Shown: in pieces, positions 9,655 through 18,433 of the stretch
How positions within the stretch are numbered: the first letter of the stretch is position 1
How the letters are laid out: every line of letters starts with the position of its first letter
Origin: Brevundimonas sp. MF30-B
GTDB taxonomy: Bacteria > Pseudomonadota > Alphaproteobacteria > Caulobacterales > Caulobacteraceae
Assembly (NCBI RefSeq): GCF_004683885.1
Contig: NZ_CP038440.1
Location: 2,204,001 to 2,268,000, forward strand
DNA length: 64,000 nt
Direction: 5' to 3'
Notes under the pieces: model-generated
Told to the model about the DNA's origin: nothing
Seen by the model: the letters and a program-made list of their open reading frames with translations, nothing else
Databases searched by the model: none
Made by a program: the position numbers and the translations under genes

Positions 9655-10101
9655 TCAGGCCTCGATCAGCCAGGGCCTGACCTTGGCCACCAGTTCCGGC
9701 GTCGGCCGGCGCGGGCGGCCGTCCAGGTGGATGCACACCGCCGTCACTTCGGCCCGGCACAGCACCTCGTCGCCGCGCGTGATGGTCTGGCTGATCATCA
9801 GCCGGGGCCCCTTCACCGCGTCATAGGTGGTGCGCACCACCAGAGCGTCGTCGATGCGCGCCGGCTTGACGAACTGCAGCTTCATCTCCGCCACGACGAA
9901 GGCCAGCGGCGGCTGGGCGTCCAGAAGCTCGGCGTGCCCCAGGCCCGCCATGCGCAGGAAGTCGGACCGCCCGCGTTCGAAATAGCGCACATAGTTGGCG
10001 TGGTAGACCAGGCCCGTGAAATCCGTGTCCTCGTAATAGACGCGCACCGGCAGCCGGTGTTCGCGGCCTTCAAACCGGCCCGCTGTCGGCTCGTCGTTCA
10101 T
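9655..10101 (-). CDS. ybgC: YbgC-family acyl-CoA thioesterase
   Basis: A 148-residue single hot-dog-fold thioesterase with the YbgC signature YYEDTDFTGLVYHANYVRYFE, whose Asp (of DTD) is the catalytic residue in characterised homologues. YbgC hydrolyses short acyl-CoAs and usually heads the tol-pal cluster. Here it ends a run after ruvC-ruvA-ruvB, and no tolQ follows; a convergent tldD is found instead. It overlaps the upstream small gene by 4 bp (ATGA). The start was chosen at the coupled ATG. Confidence 0.9.
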   Translation of the reverse strand: MNDEPTAGRFEGREHRLPVRVYYEDTDFTGLVYHANYVRYFERGRSDFLRMAGLGHAELLDAQPPLAFVVAEMKLQFVKPARIDDALVVRTTYDAVKGPRLMISQTITRGDEVLCRAEVTAVCIHLDGRPRRPTPELVAKVRPWLIEA

Positions 10102-10454
10102 CGGGTCGTTCGCTTGGGAAAGTCGGGGCAAAAGCGGTCTCTCGTCTCGGCGAATTCGGCCGGCAGCGGGTCGTCGCCGAACAGGATGCGCTGCGGCCGC
10201 GACACGAAGGCGACGGCTCCGCCGCCCGGCGGTCCCGCGTAGCCGCAGACCACCCGCCCTTGTCCATCCTGAAGGAAGCGCACCTCCCAGGCCGCGCCGC
10301 GCTCGGCGTGAATCTGGCGTTCGGCGCGGGCGCCCGCCGCCTCGGGCCTGGGCTGACCGCCGCCGGTCACGCGCCACAGGACGATCAGGCCCAGAACGAC
10401 CACGGCCGCTCCGAGCACCGCGATCAGTCGATCTGTGCGGATGCGCCTCTGCAT
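10098..10454 (-). CDS. hypothetical single-pass membrane protein
   Basis: A 118-residue protein that I do not recognise. It has a basic N-terminus (MQRRIRTDR), one transmembrane helix (about residues 9-27), and a globular part with two cysteines (VVCGYAG and RFCPDF), so it is probably anchored with the domain in the periplasm. It lies 48 bp after ruvB and overlaps ybgC by 4 bp, so it is likely cotranscribed with them. Confidence 0.7.
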   Translation of the reverse strand: MQRRIRTDRLIAVLGAAVVVLGLIVLWRVTGGGQPRPEAAGARAERQIHAERGAAWEVRFLQDGQGRVVCGYAGPPGGGAVAFVSRPQRILFGDDPLPAEFAETRDRFCPDFPKRTTR

Positions 10455-10502
10455 CGCAACAGAATGTCCCGCTTCGGCCGCCGGGTGAACCCGCGAAATG
10501 GC

Positions 10503-11531
10503 TCAGTCGAACAGGTCGCCGACGGCAGGCGGCGCCTTGGGTGCGGTCAGGCCCAGGTGCTCATAGGCCCGCGCGCAGGCCATCCGACCCCTCGGCGTGC
10601 GCTGGATGAAGCCCTGCTGCAGCAGATAGGGCTCGATCACGTCCTCGACCGCGTCGCGCGCCTCGGCGATGGCGGCGGCCAGGGTGTCCATGCCGACCGG
10701 CCCGCCGCCGTAATTCTCGATGAGCGCCTTCAGGAAGCGGCGGTCCAGCGAATCCAGCCCCGCCTCGTCCACCTGCAGCCGGGCGAGGGCCCGGGCGGCG
10801 GCCAGATGATCGATCGTGTCGGCCCCATCGGCGGCGGCGAAGTCTCGCACCCGCCGCAGCAGCCGGCCCGCGACACGCGGCGTGCCCCGCGACCGCCGGG
10901 CGATCTCCAGAGCCCCGTCCTCGCTGATCGGCGCGCCCATCTTGCGGGCCGCCCCTCGGATCACGGCCGTCAGCTCTTCGGCGGTGTAGAACTCCAGCCT
11001 CAGCGGAATGCCGAAGCGATCCCTCAGCGGCGTGGCCAACAGCCCGGCCCGCGTCGTCGCCCCGACCAGGGTGAAGGGCGCCAGATCGATACGCACGCTG
11101 CGCGCCGACGGCCCCTCGCCGATGATCAGGTCCAGCACATGGTCTTCCATCGCCGGGTACAGGATCTCCTCCACCGCCGGGTTCAGGCGGTGGATCTCGT
11201 CGATGAAAAGGACGTCGCGCGGCTCCAGGTTGGTCAGGATCGCCGCCAGGTCCCCGGCCTTGGCCAGGATCGGCCCGGAGGTGGCCCGAAACCCCACGCC
11301 CAACTCCCGCGCCACGATCTGCGCCAGCGTCGTCTTGCCCAGGCCCGGCGGGCCGAACAGCAGCACATGGTCCAGCGCCTCGGCTCGGCCGCGCGCGGCG
11401 TCAATAAAGACCTTCAGATTGCCCTTGGCCTGCGACTGGCCGACGAATTCGCCCAGCGTCTGGGGCCGCAGGGCGCGGTCATAGGTTTCGCCGGGAGCCG
11501 GTGCCGGCGAGATGATTCGATCGTCGCTCAC
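10503..11531 (-). CDS. ruvB: Holliday junction branch migration ATPase RuvB
   Basis: A 342-residue AAA+ motor that drives branch migration with RuvA. Walker A ([11 protein letters not shown]), Walker B (LFIDEIHRL), the sensor segment [10 protein letters not shown], and the C-terminal winged helix ending in [10 protein letters not shown] are all present. Length is typical. It overlaps ruvA by 4 bp (ATGA). No LexA box was recognised in the short upstream gaps of this operon. Confidence 0.98.
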   Translation of the reverse strand: MSDDRIISPAPAPGETYDRALRPQTLGEFVGQSQAKGNLKVFIDAARGRAEALDHVLLFGPPGLGKTTLAQIVARELGVGFRATSGPILAKAGDLAAILTNLEPRDVLFIDEIHRLNPAVEEILYPAMEDHVLDLIIGEGPSARSVRIDLAPFTLVGATTRAGLLATPLRDRFGIPLRLEFYTAEELTAVIRGAARKMGAPISEDGALEIARRSRGTPRVAGRLLRRVRDFAAADGADTIDHLAAARALARLQVDEAGLDSLDRRFLKALIENYGGGPVGMDTLAAAIAEARDAVEDVIEPYLLQQGFIQRTPRGRMACARAYEHLGLTAPKAPPAVGDLFD

Positions 11532-12145
11532 CGGCCCAGCTCCTGCAGGGCGGCGCGGATGACGGCGGAAAGTTCGGCGTCTTCACCCAGGCGCATCAGG
11601 GCGTGATCGACGCCGCGGCGCGCATTGACCTCGGCGATGCCCAGGCCCAGCAGGGCGGCCACCGCCTCACCGGTCAGGCTGGGCGCGGGCGCCGTCAGCT
11701 CGGCGTGAACGCCCGGCGCGGACGGGGTGAACGACACATCGCCCAGCGGCTTGCCCTTCAGCTCGGTGACGATGCGCAGGGCCAGTTTCGGGCCGACGCC
11801 ATTGGCGCGGCCGACCGCCGCCTTGTCCTCGCGCGCCACCGCGCCGGCCAGTTCGCCCGGCGGCAGCACGTCCAGAACCGACAGCGCCGCCTTGGGGCCC
11901 ACGCCCTGCACGCCCGTCAGGGTGACGAAGGCGCGACGCTCGCCGCGTTCCAGGAAGCCATAGAGCCTCGGCCCGTTCTCGGCCGACCAGGCGCTTTCGA
12001 CGTGCAGGATGGCCTCGTCGCCCGGCGCCGGCAGCCGGCCCAGGGTGCGCGCGCCGCACATGACGACGTAACCCACGCCGCCGCAGTCGATCAGGCAGTG
12101 GCCTTCTTCGACTTCGACCACCGTGCCGCGCAGCCGGCCGATCAT
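11528..12145 (-). CDS. ruvA: Holliday junction DNA helicase subunit RuvA
   Basis: A 205-residue junction-binding protein. The N-terminal OB fold starts [12 protein letters not shown]. Two helix-hairpin-helix motifs follow ([17 protein letters not shown] and [17 protein letters not shown]). A linker and the C-terminal RuvB-binding domain close the protein. It overlaps ruvC (upstream) and ruvB (downstream) by 4 bp each, so the three genes are translationally coupled. Confidence 0.97.
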   Translation of the reverse strand: MIGRLRGTVVEVEEGHCLIDCGGVGYVVMCGARTLGRLPAPGDEAILHVESAWSAENGPRLYGFLERGERRAFVTLTGVQGVGPKAALSVLDVLPPGELAGAVAREDKAAVGRANGVGPKLALRIVTELKGKPLGDVSFTPSAPGVHAELTAPAPSLTGEAVAALLGLGIAEVNARRGVDHALMRLGEDAELSAVIRAALQELGR

Positions 12146-12651
12146 GCCGCAGCTCCCGCCAGCAGGGCGCGTTTGCGCATCTGCGCATGGGTGATGGCCA
12201 CGGCCAGGGCATCGGCGGCGTCGGCCGTCACATCGCCGGCGGCGGGCAGCAGACGCTTCACCATGAAGGCGATCTGGCTCTTGTCGGCGTGGCCCGCCCC
12301 AACCACAGCCTTCTTGATCAGGTTGGGCGCATATTCCGCCACCGACAGGCCGCGCCGCGCGGGCGCCAACATGACGGCGGCGCGCGCATGACCCAGCTTC
12401 AGCGTCGAAGACGGGTTCATGTTGACGAACACCTCCTCGACCGCCGCCTCGTCGCAGGCGTGATCGGCGCAGATCGTCGACAGCGACTCCATCAGATGCA
12501 GCAACCGTTCGGCGAAGGGCGCCTTGCCGAACGGCGCGACCACTCCGTGCGCGATCCAGCGCAGCCGCGAGCCCTCGCAGGCGATCACGCCCCAGCCGGT
12601 GCGGCGCAGGCCCGGGTCCAGGCCCAGGATGCGGATCGTTTCGTTCGCCAT
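12142..12651 (-). CDS. ruvC: crossover junction endodeoxyribonuclease RuvC
   Basis: A 169-residue Holliday junction resolvase with an RNase H-like fold. The first catalytic Asp lies in [14 protein letters not shown], a Glu in AAVEEVFVN, and the C-terminal acidic pair in [13 protein letters not shown] chose the ATG at 12651 ([10 protein letters not shown]), which has GAGGAACGG just upstream, over a frame extended to 12708. It is the first gene of the ruvCAB block and lies 46 bp after the MgtC gene, so transcription may come from further upstream. Confidence 0.97.
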   Translation of the reverse strand: MANETIRILGLDPGLRRTGWGVIACEGSRLRWIAHGVVAPFGKAPFAERLLHLMESLSTICADHACDEAAVEEVFVNMNPSSTLKLGHARAAVMLAPARRGLSVAEYAPNLIKKAVVGAGHADKSQIAFMVKRLLPAAGDVTADAADALAVAITHAQMRKRALLAGAAA

Positions 12652-12697
12652 CCGTTCCTCATGCCCGACTCGGCGTTTATGAACAACTAACCAACAC

Positions 12698-13387
12698 CTA
12701 GTCGTCACGCGGCATCACCGAAAAGCCCGCCAGCCCCTCGCGCCCCGCCAGCTGCTTCACGAGATCGTCCACGTTCAGCGGGACCGGCCCCCTCGCCTTG
12801 ATGTGATGCTCGTGCACCGCGCCGTCAGGGCTGAGGACGTGGCCGATGCGCAGGGCCTTGAGTCCGTTCTCGGACAGCAGACGCCGAAGAGTGGTTTCGC
12901 AGGGCGCCTCCCCCCCGGTCCAGCGCAGGGTGACGTCCAGCACGCCCACGTGCGGCAGGCGCGCATCCAGGAAGCGCAACACGGCCAGCACCAGCAGCGT
13001 CGCCCCCGCCGCCGTCAACGCCAGGTCCAGCATGCCCACGCCGAACATCATGCCGATGGCCGATGTGGTCCACAGCGACGCCGCCGTTGTCAGGCCGTGG
13101 ACCGAAAAGCCCTCGCGGAAGATCACCCCGGCGCAGAGGAAGCCGATGCCGGTCAGTATGCCATGCGACATCCGCGTGGGGTCGATGACCAGGTTCTGGC
13201 CCGGCAAGCCGACGAAGCTCCAGGTCGCCTGATGCATGGCCGCCAGCATCAGCACGCACGAGGTCATGCACACCAGGATGTGAGTGCGGAACCCCGCCGG
13301 ATGGCCGTGATAGGTGCGCTCCACCCCGATCAACCCGCCTGCGGTCATCGCCGCCGCCACGGGCCAAGCCAGCGCCAAGTCGATCAT
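12698..13387 (-). CDS. MgtC/SapB family membrane protein, copy 1
   Basis: A 229-residue protein with about five transmembrane helices in the first 150 residues. The MgtC signatures AGGLIGVER, GFRTHILVCM and GILTGIGFLCAGVIFREG are present, followed by a C-terminal ACT-like cytoplasmic domain of about 75 residues. MgtC proteins are linked to Mg limitation, acid survival and control of F-type ATP synthase. The ATG at 13387 has GGAGAG nine bases upstream. It is paralogous to the adjacent upstream gene, a tandem duplication. Confidence 0.9.
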   Translation of the reverse strand: MIDLALAWPVAAAMTAGGLIGVERTYHGHPAGFRTHILVCMTSCVLMLAAMHQATWSFVGLPGQNLVIDPTRMSHGILTGIGFLCAGVIFREGFSVHGLTTAASLWTTSAIGMMFGVGMLDLALTAAGATLLVLAVLRFLDARLPHVGVLDVTLRWTGGEAPCETTLRRLLSENGLKALRIGHVLSPDGAVHEHHIKARGPVPLNVDDLVKQLAGREGLAGFSVMPRDD

Positions 13388-13466
13388 CGTGTCTCTCCCC
13401 GACACCGCCTCTGCGGACGGTCGAACCGGGGATGCTGGACCGCGTCGCGGCGGCCCGCAAGCGGCC

Positions 13467-14156
13467 TCAGTCGTCGCGCGGATCCAGCACGAAGTCACAG
13501 ACCCCGCCGATGCCGCCCAGGCTGTCGGCCAGGGCTTTCAGCTCGGTTTCGCCATGCACCTTCATGCGCCAGGTGCGGCGGATCACGGCGCCGCCCTCAG
13601 CCAGTTCGATGCGATCGTGGCGCACCTCCGAACCGTGCCGGGCCAGAGCCGCCTCGACTTCGGCCTGGGGAGAAGGACCCTCACGCCGCCAGCTCACCGC
13701 CACATCGGTCAGAACCCGTGACGGCACGCCGTTACTGACCAGTCGCAGCGCGACTAGGATCAGAGCGGTCACCGCCGTTCCGACCGCTCCCAGCGAGAAA
13801 AGTCCCGCACCGAACAGAATGCCGAGCGCCGAGGTGATCCACAGCGACGCCGCCGTCGTCAGCCCGTGGATCGAGAAGCCCGAGCGGAAGATGACGCCGG
13901 CGCATAGAAAGCCGATGCCCGTCAGCACCCCGTGCGCCATGCGGGTGGGATCGGTGACAATATTCTCGTCCGGCAGGGCCCGGAACGCCCAGTCGCCCTG
14001 TGACATGGCCGCCAGCATCAGCAGAGCCGAGGCCAAGCAGACCAGAATATGCGTGCGGAAACCCGCCGCCCGCCCGCGCCATTCGCGCTCGAAGCCGATC
14101 AGCCCCCCGGCAACGACCGAGGCCGCAAGGGCCGACAGGGTGAAGGGCCAGTCCAT
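13467..14156 (-). CDS. MgtC/SapB family membrane protein, copy 2
   Basis: A 229-residue paralogue of the gene at 12698-13387, with identical length and layout: AGGLIGFER, GFRTHILVCL, GVLTGIGFLCAGVIFRSG, then a C-terminal ACT-like domain ending DPRDD. The membrane half is much better conserved between the copies than the C-terminal half. It starts 4 bp after the small membrane-protein gene, and the second copy follows after 79 bp. Both copies could act as homo- or hetero-oligomers; this is inference. Confidence 0.9.
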   Translation of the reverse strand: MDWPFTLSALAASVVAGGLIGFEREWRGRAAGFRTHILVCLASALLMLAAMSQGDWAFRALPDENIVTDPTRMAHGVLTGIGFLCAGVIFRSGFSIHGLTTAASLWITSALGILFGAGLFSLGAVGTAVTALILVALRLVSNGVPSRVLTDVAVSWRREGPSPQAEVEAALARHGSEVRHDRIELAEGGAVIRRTWRMKVHGETELKALADSLGGIGGVCDFVLDPRDD

Positions 14157-14160
14157 AGCC

Positions 14161-14361
14161 TCAGACGACGGTGGAGGCGGCTGCGCGGTCGATCATCAAT
14201 CCCACCACGCCTGCACCCGCCGCCGCCAAGCCAAGCAGAAGCGCTCCAGCAGCGATCCACGCCACGAGCTTCACCCTGCGCCACGGTCCACCCGTCAGCG
14301 GCGGGGCGTCGTCGCCGGGCAAGGCGACGCGGACATCAGGATCGGGTTCAGGCTCAGCCAT
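14161..14361 (-). CDS. hypothetical small membrane protein
   Basis: A 66-residue protein that I do not recognise: an acidic, Pro-rich N-terminus (MAEPEPDPDVR), then one long transmembrane helix (about residues 32-57). It overlaps the upstream hemerythrin gene by 8 bp and ends 4 bp before the MgtC gene, so it is probably part of that operon. A small single-pass protein beside MgtC recalls regulatory peptides such as MgtR, but there is no sequence evidence for that role. Confidence 0.6.
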   Translation of the reverse strand: MAEPEPDPDVRVALPGDDAPPLTGGPWRRVKLVAWIAAGALLLGLAAAGAGVVGLMIDRAAASTVV

Positions 14362-14872
14362 GTTTCTCTATGTAGGTTTCAGGATCCTTGTTCACGGGCT
14401 TGACGCCCGTGATGTGCTCAGCCTCGAAGGCGGCGTACTTGACCGCCAGCTCGTGGCGCGTGTCCAGCGAGGCGTTGATGCGGAAATCGGTCAGGCCCTG
14501 CCGCTCCTCCTCGCCCATGTGCTTGGAGTTGACGACATTGGCCTCGCCGACCGCGTCCAGCCAGGCCTGGGTGCCAACCTGGTGCTTTTCAACCGCCTTC
14601 ACGGCGTCGCGCAGCTTGTTATGGTCCTCGATGGCGTCTTCGGTTTCGCCCTCGACCGTGCCGTCCTCGGCGTCATTGGCGCCCTCGCCCAGCTTGAGCA
14701 GTTCGGGATAGAAGAACCGCTCCTCGGCCTCGGCGTGCGCGTCCAGAAAGGCCGACAGCCGCCCCCAGACCTTGGTCAGGGCATCTGTATCCTTGGGATC
14801 GATCTGCTCGATGATCGAGAACAGCCGTCTCTGCTCGGCATGGTCGTCGAGAATCAGCTGGCAGATGTCCAT
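14354..14872 (-). CDS. hemerythrin-domain protein
   Basis: A 172-residue cytoplasmic protein with a hemerythrin-type four-helix bundle. Candidate di-iron ligands are His in LILDDHAEQRR, the H-x3-E pair in AHAEAEERFFYPE, His in IEDHNKLRDA, and the later HxxxE in FEAEHITG. Such domains bind O2, NO or sense iron and redox state. I chose the ATG at 14872 (MDICQLILDDH), the point where the domain starts, with AAGGGG upstream. It leads the run hemerythrin-small protein-MgtC-MgtC. Confidence 0.85.
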   Translation of the reverse strand: MDICQLILDDHAEQRRLFSIIEQIDPKDTDALTKVWGRLSAFLDAHAEAEERFFYPELLKLGEGANDAEDGTVEGETEDAIEDHNKLRDAVKAVEKHQVGTQAWLDAVGEANVVNSKHMGEEERQGLTDFRINASLDTRHELAVKYAAFEAEHITGVKPVNKDPETYIEKHG

Positions 14873-15000
14873 GGAGCGCCCCTTCAGTTTAACGCCACGC
14901 TTGAACCCCCGGCGCTTCGAGCGGTTCCGGGCGCCGGCTTGTCGTCGGGGTCGCATCGGGGCAATCTGAGCGATCATCGATCTGCGAAAGAGGCCCAGTC

Positions 15001-15648
15001 ATGCGTGCGTCTCTCTGCGTTTCCCTGATCCTGACCGTCGGGTTGGCGTCGCCAGTCGCGAGTCAGGACGTGCGTTCCCGCTTCCTAGAAACCTGCCGTT
15101 CCGAAGTAGTCGCGGCCAACCCTCAAGGCGCAGCCTGGGCCGATCAGGAATGCGGCGATCGCTGGACGGCCGCCATGCGGTCCAATCCCGCCGTGGACGC
15201 CCTGCTCTCGCTTTTCAGGGAAGGATCAACGTCTCCCCGAACCGCCGCCGAGATCCGCGCGCGCGCGACGCCCGTGAACTGGTCCGGACCGGAGGGCCGC
15301 CTCGGCCCGTTCGTCGCCAGCGTGGACGACCCTGACCTTGCGCTCAATCTGGCGTGGCAGGCGCAGGGCGAGCCGTCGCCGTTCGATGTGCCGTCGGCCT
15401 TGCGCGTGCGCGGCGCGCAGTTGACGCGCATCGGCTGCTACGGCTTCGGCTTTGGAGAGCAGACCCACGTCTATCGCGTGGACCTGACGGGCCACGCGCC
15501 CTTCGCCCTGACGGTCTATTCGCGCGAAGCCCCGACGGCGTCGGCCTTCTCAAGCTATTCGGTTTCGGCGCGCGCCGACCGGGTCATCCCCACCCTAACG
15601 CAGCTGCAGGCCGATCCAGACGTGGAGTGGCGGCCCGACTGCGGCTGA
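15001..15648 (+). CDS. hypothetical exported protein
   Basis: A 215-residue protein that I do not recognise. It has a clear signal peptide (about residues 1-21, ending SPVASQ) and four cysteines in the mature part, enough for two periplasmic disulphides (Cys32, Cys51, Cys145 and the penultimate residue). AGAGGCC-type purine sequence precedes the ATG. It is transcribed divergently from the hemerythrin operon and its TGA stop abuts the yebC stop (TGATCA). Conserved length or partners cannot be judged from one sequence. Confidence 0.7.
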   Translation: MRASLCVSLILTVGLASPVASQDVRSRFLETCRSEVVAANPQGAAWADQECGDRWTAAMRSNPAVDALLSLFREGSTSPRTAAEIRARATPVNWSGPEGRLGPFVASVDDPDLALNLAWQAQGEPSPFDVPSALRVRGAQLTRIGCYGFGFGEQTHVYRVDLTGHAPFALTVYSREAPTASAFSSYSVSARADRVIPTLTQLQADPDVEWRPDCG

Positions 15649-16422
15649 TCAGCCCGCGTACTTCGCCGCGTCCTCGTCGGAGATGTCCTCGTTGGAATAG
15701 ACGGCCGAGACGTCGTCTTCAGCATCCAGCGCGTCCAGCAGCTTGAACAGCGTGCCGACCGCGTCGCCGGTGACCGGCACTTCCGACTGAGGCTTCCACA
15801 CGATGGCGGTGGACTTGGGATCGCCCAGCACCTTGGACATGGCGTCGGCGACCTCGTTCAGGTCCTCGAAAGCGGTCCAGATGGTGTGGCCCGGCGCGTC
15901 CTCGTAGATGTCGGGCTTGACCAGGTCGCTCTCGACGTCCTGGGCGCCCGCCTCGATGGCGGCCTCCATGACGGCGTCCTCGCTGCCGGCCTCGGCGGCG
16001 TAGGTGATCTTGCCGACCTTATCCCACATGAAGGCGACCGAGTTCATCTCGCCCAGCGCCCCGCCGTTCTTCGAGAAGGCGGCGCGAATGTTGGAGCCCG
16101 CACGGTTGCGGTTGTCGGTCAGGGCCTCGACGATGATGCCCACGCCGCCGGGCCCGCGGCCCTCGTAGCGGATCTCCTCCATCGTATCGACGTCGCCGCC
16201 CGACGCCTTGTTGATGGCGCGCTGGATCACGTCCTTGGGCAGGCTTTCCGCCTTGGCGTTGTTCACCGCCAGGCGCAGGCGGGGGTTCAGGGCCGGATCG
16301 GGCATGCCGGACTTGGCCGCCACGGTGATGTCGCGCGACAGCTTGGAGAACAGCTTGGAGCGCTGCGCATCGGCGCGCCCCTTGCGGTGCATGATGTTCT
16401 TGAACTTGGAATGGCCGGCCAT
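15649..16422 (-). CDS. yebC: YebC/PmpR-family regulator or translation factor
   Basis: A 257-residue protein that begins [20 protein letters not shown] and carries the family segments [25 protein letters not shown] and [18 protein letters not shown]. Members were described as DNA-binding regulators (PmpR) and more recently as ribosome-associated factors easing proline-rich translation. It is a single gene here, ending tail to tail with the exported protein gene. The length is normal. Confidence 0.95.
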   Translation of the reverse strand: MAGHSKFKNIMHRKGRADAQRSKLFSKLSRDITVAAKSGMPDPALNPRLRLAVNNAKAESLPKDVIQRAINKASGGDVDTMEEIRYEGRGPGGVGIIVEALTDNRNRAGSNIRAAFSKNGGALGEMNSVAFMWDKVGKITYAAEAGSEDAVMEAAIEAGAQDVESDLVKPDIYEDAPGHTIWTAFEDLNEVADAMSKVLGDPKSTAIVWKPQSEVPVTGDAVGTLFKLLDALDAEDDVSAVYSNEDISDEDAAKYAG

Positions 16423-16556
16423 GGGATCGTCTTCAGCAGTCTGAAACTTGTGAGGCGCTCCCTAGCGGATGGGCGGCATCGTGTCACGACGCCGACCGGA
16501 ACCGCCGCCACGGCGACGGATTACGTCGCTACAGGACCACGCGAAGGGAGGCCGCC

Positions 16557-16745
16557 ATGGGCGCCGAAGAAGCTCTGATCGACGACTACGACGACTATGA
16601 GGAAGCCGACATCGTCGAATGGTACGAGGCCAAGCCCGTCACCGTCTCGACGGCGGTGGCCACCGGCTCCATCGTCGCCGCCTTCACCTTCGGCGTGCTG
16701 ACGGCCGTGGGCGCCCTGGCCCTGCTGGGCCACTTCGACGACTGA
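16557..16745 (+). CDS. small acidic membrane protein
   Basis: A 62-residue protein that I do not recognise. The N-terminal 25 residues are very acidic (DDYDDYEEADIVE), followed by a hydrophobic helix (about residues 30-57). A good ribosome binding site (GGGAGG) lies just before the ATG. It is flanked by minus-strand genes, so it has its own promoter, which must lie between 16423 and 16556. Confidence 0.6.
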   Translation: MGAEEALIDDYDDYEEADIVEWYEAKPVTVSTAVATGSIVAAFTFGVLTAVGALALLGHFDD

Positions 16746-16762
16746 CGAGATTTTGAAGGCGG

Positions 16763-17197
16763 CTAGTCCGCCTTCAGGTTCTCCACCACCGCCCGCAGCT
16801 TGGCCGGCAGAGGCTTGGGTCGGCGCGTCTCGGCGTCGACATAGACGTGGACGAAATGGCCGATGGCGGCCGGCGCGCTGGCGCTGCGCTTGAAGACGGC
16901 GAAGCCGTAGCTGACGCTGGATGTTCCGATCCGGTCGACCTTGATGCCGACCTCGATCACATCTGGGAATTTCAGCGACGAGGTATAGCGGCAGCCCGAA
17001 TCCACCACCAAGCCGATCGACTCGTCCAGAGCCCCCGCGATCAGCAGGTGCGCGTTCACCGCCGAATCAACGAACTCGTAGAACTTGGCGTTGTTGATGT
17101 GGCCGTACTGGTCGTTGTCGGCCCAGCGGGTCGAGACCATGTGAAAGGCCTTGTAGGTGGCCCGCTCGGCCAGAGCGCCCTCGTCTCTCTTCGGCAT
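16763..17197 (-). CDS. acyl-CoA thioesterase, 4HBT hot-dog family
   Basis: A 144-residue single hot-dog-fold protein. The active-site segment RWADNDQYGHINNAKFYEFVD matches the FadM/4-hydroxybenzoyl-CoA thioesterase type (WxDxDxxGHxNN). I chose the ATG at 17197, 25 codons inside the longest frame, because the conserved domain starts shortly after it. The substrate cannot be told. It is divergent from the alcohol dehydrogenase gene, with 105 bp between the starts. Confidence 0.87.
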   Translation of the reverse strand: MPKRDEGALAERATYKAFHMVSTRWADNDQYGHINNAKFYEFVDSAVNAHLLIAGALDESIGLVVDSGCRYTSSLKFPDVIEVGIKVDRIGTSSVSYGFAVFKRSASAPAAIGHFVHVYVDAETRRPKPLPAKLRAVVENLKAD

Positions 17198-17302
17198 TGT
17201 TTCTTCCCAAGGCGTCGGCTTGATCGCCGCTCTTCCAGGGCCGACCGTCAGGCTTGGCCGACGCGGCGTCAAGCGCCTAGCGTGAGGTCAGGAGGCCCCG
17301 CC

Positions 17303-18433
17303 ATGATCCAGACCCGCGCCGCCGTGCTCCGCGCCATGGGCGCCGCCCGCCCCTACGCCGACAGCCGCCCGCTGACGATCGAGACGGTCATGCTGGACCC
17401 GCCCGGCCCCGGCGAAGTGCTGGTCGCGATCAAGGCGGCCGGCCTGTGCCATTCCGACCTCAGCGTCATCAACGGCGACCGCCCCCGTCCCCTGCCGATG
17501 GCGCTCGGCCACGAGGCGGCCGGGGTGGTCGAGGCGTTGGGCGAGGGCGTGAACGACCTGATGATCGGCGACCACGTGGCCATGGTGTTCATGCCGTCGT
17601 GCGGCCACTGCGACCCCTGCGCCGGCGGTCGGCCGGCCCTGTGCGAGCCCGGCGCGGCGGCGAACGGCAGAGGCGAACTGCTGACCGGCCGTCGGGCGCT
17701 GCATGACGCGGAGAGGGCGCCGCTGAACCACCACCTGGGCTGCTCGGCCTTTGCGGACCGGGCCGTGGTGTCGCGCCGGTCGCTGGTGAAGATCGATCCC
17801 GACCTGCCGTTCGAGATCGCCGCCTTGTTCGGCTGCGCTGTGCTGACGGGCGTCGGCGCCGTGGTGAACACCGCCGGCGTGCGGCCGGGCCAGTCCGTGG
17901 TCGTGGTCGGCCTGGGCGGGGTCGGCCTGGCCAGCGTGCTGGGGGCGCTGGCCGCAGGGGCCTCGCCCGTCGTCGCGGTCGATCTGAACCCTGACAAGCT
18001 GGCGTTGGCGGCCTCGTTCGGCGCCGTGGCCACAGTCGACGCCTCGGTCCCCGACGCTGTCGAGCAGGTCCGCGCCCTGACGAACGGCGGAGCGGACGTG
18101 GCGCTGGAGATGGCCGGTTCGGTTCGCGCGCTGGAGGCCGCCTGGAAAATGACCCGGCGCGGCGGGACCACCGTCACCGCCGGCCTGCCGCCGCCCGACG
18201 CGGCCCTGGCGGTCAACATCGTGAACCTGGTCGGCGAAGAGCGAACGCTGAAGGGCTCCTACATCGGAACCTGCGTGCCCAGCCGCGACATCCCCCGCTA
18301 CGTTGCCCTGTACAGCGACCGCCGCCTGCCGGTGGACCGGCTGCTGTCCGGCGTCATCGGCCTGGAAGACATCAACGCGGGCTTCGACCGCCTGCACGCG
18401 GGCGAGGTGGCGCGGCTGGTGGTCCGGCTCTAG
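17303..18433 (+). CDS. zinc-dependent alcohol dehydrogenase
   Basis: A 376-residue MDR-superfamily protein. Catalytic-zinc ligands lie in GLCHSDLS and GHEAAGVVE. The structural-zinc site is Cys-x2-Cys-x2-Cys-x7-Cys (CGHCDPCAGGRPALC). The Rossmann motif GLGGVGLASV is followed by Asp in VAVDLNPDK, which favours NAD. It resembles class III/aryl-alcohol types, but the substrate is not decided. CAGGAGG lies nine bases before the ATG. Its TAG stop shares the palindrome CTAG with the convergent ribokinase gene. Confidence 0.92.
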   Translation: MIQTRAAVLRAMGAARPYADSRPLTIETVMLDPPGPGEVLVAIKAAGLCHSDLSVINGDRPRPLPMALGHEAAGVVEALGEGVNDLMIGDHVAMVFMPSCGHCDPCAGGRPALCEPGAAANGRGELLTGRRALHDAERAPLNHHLGCSAFADRAVVSRRSLVKIDPDLPFEIAALFGCAVLTGVGAVVNTAGVRPGQSVVVVGLGGVGLASVLGALAAGASPVVAVDLNPDKLALAASFGAVATVDASVPDAVEQVRALTNGGADVALEMAGSVRALEAAWKMTRRGGTTVTAGLPPPDAALAVNIVNLVGEERTLKGSYIGTCVPSRDIPRYVALYSDRRLPVDRLLSGVIGLEDINAGFDRLHAGEVARLVVRL

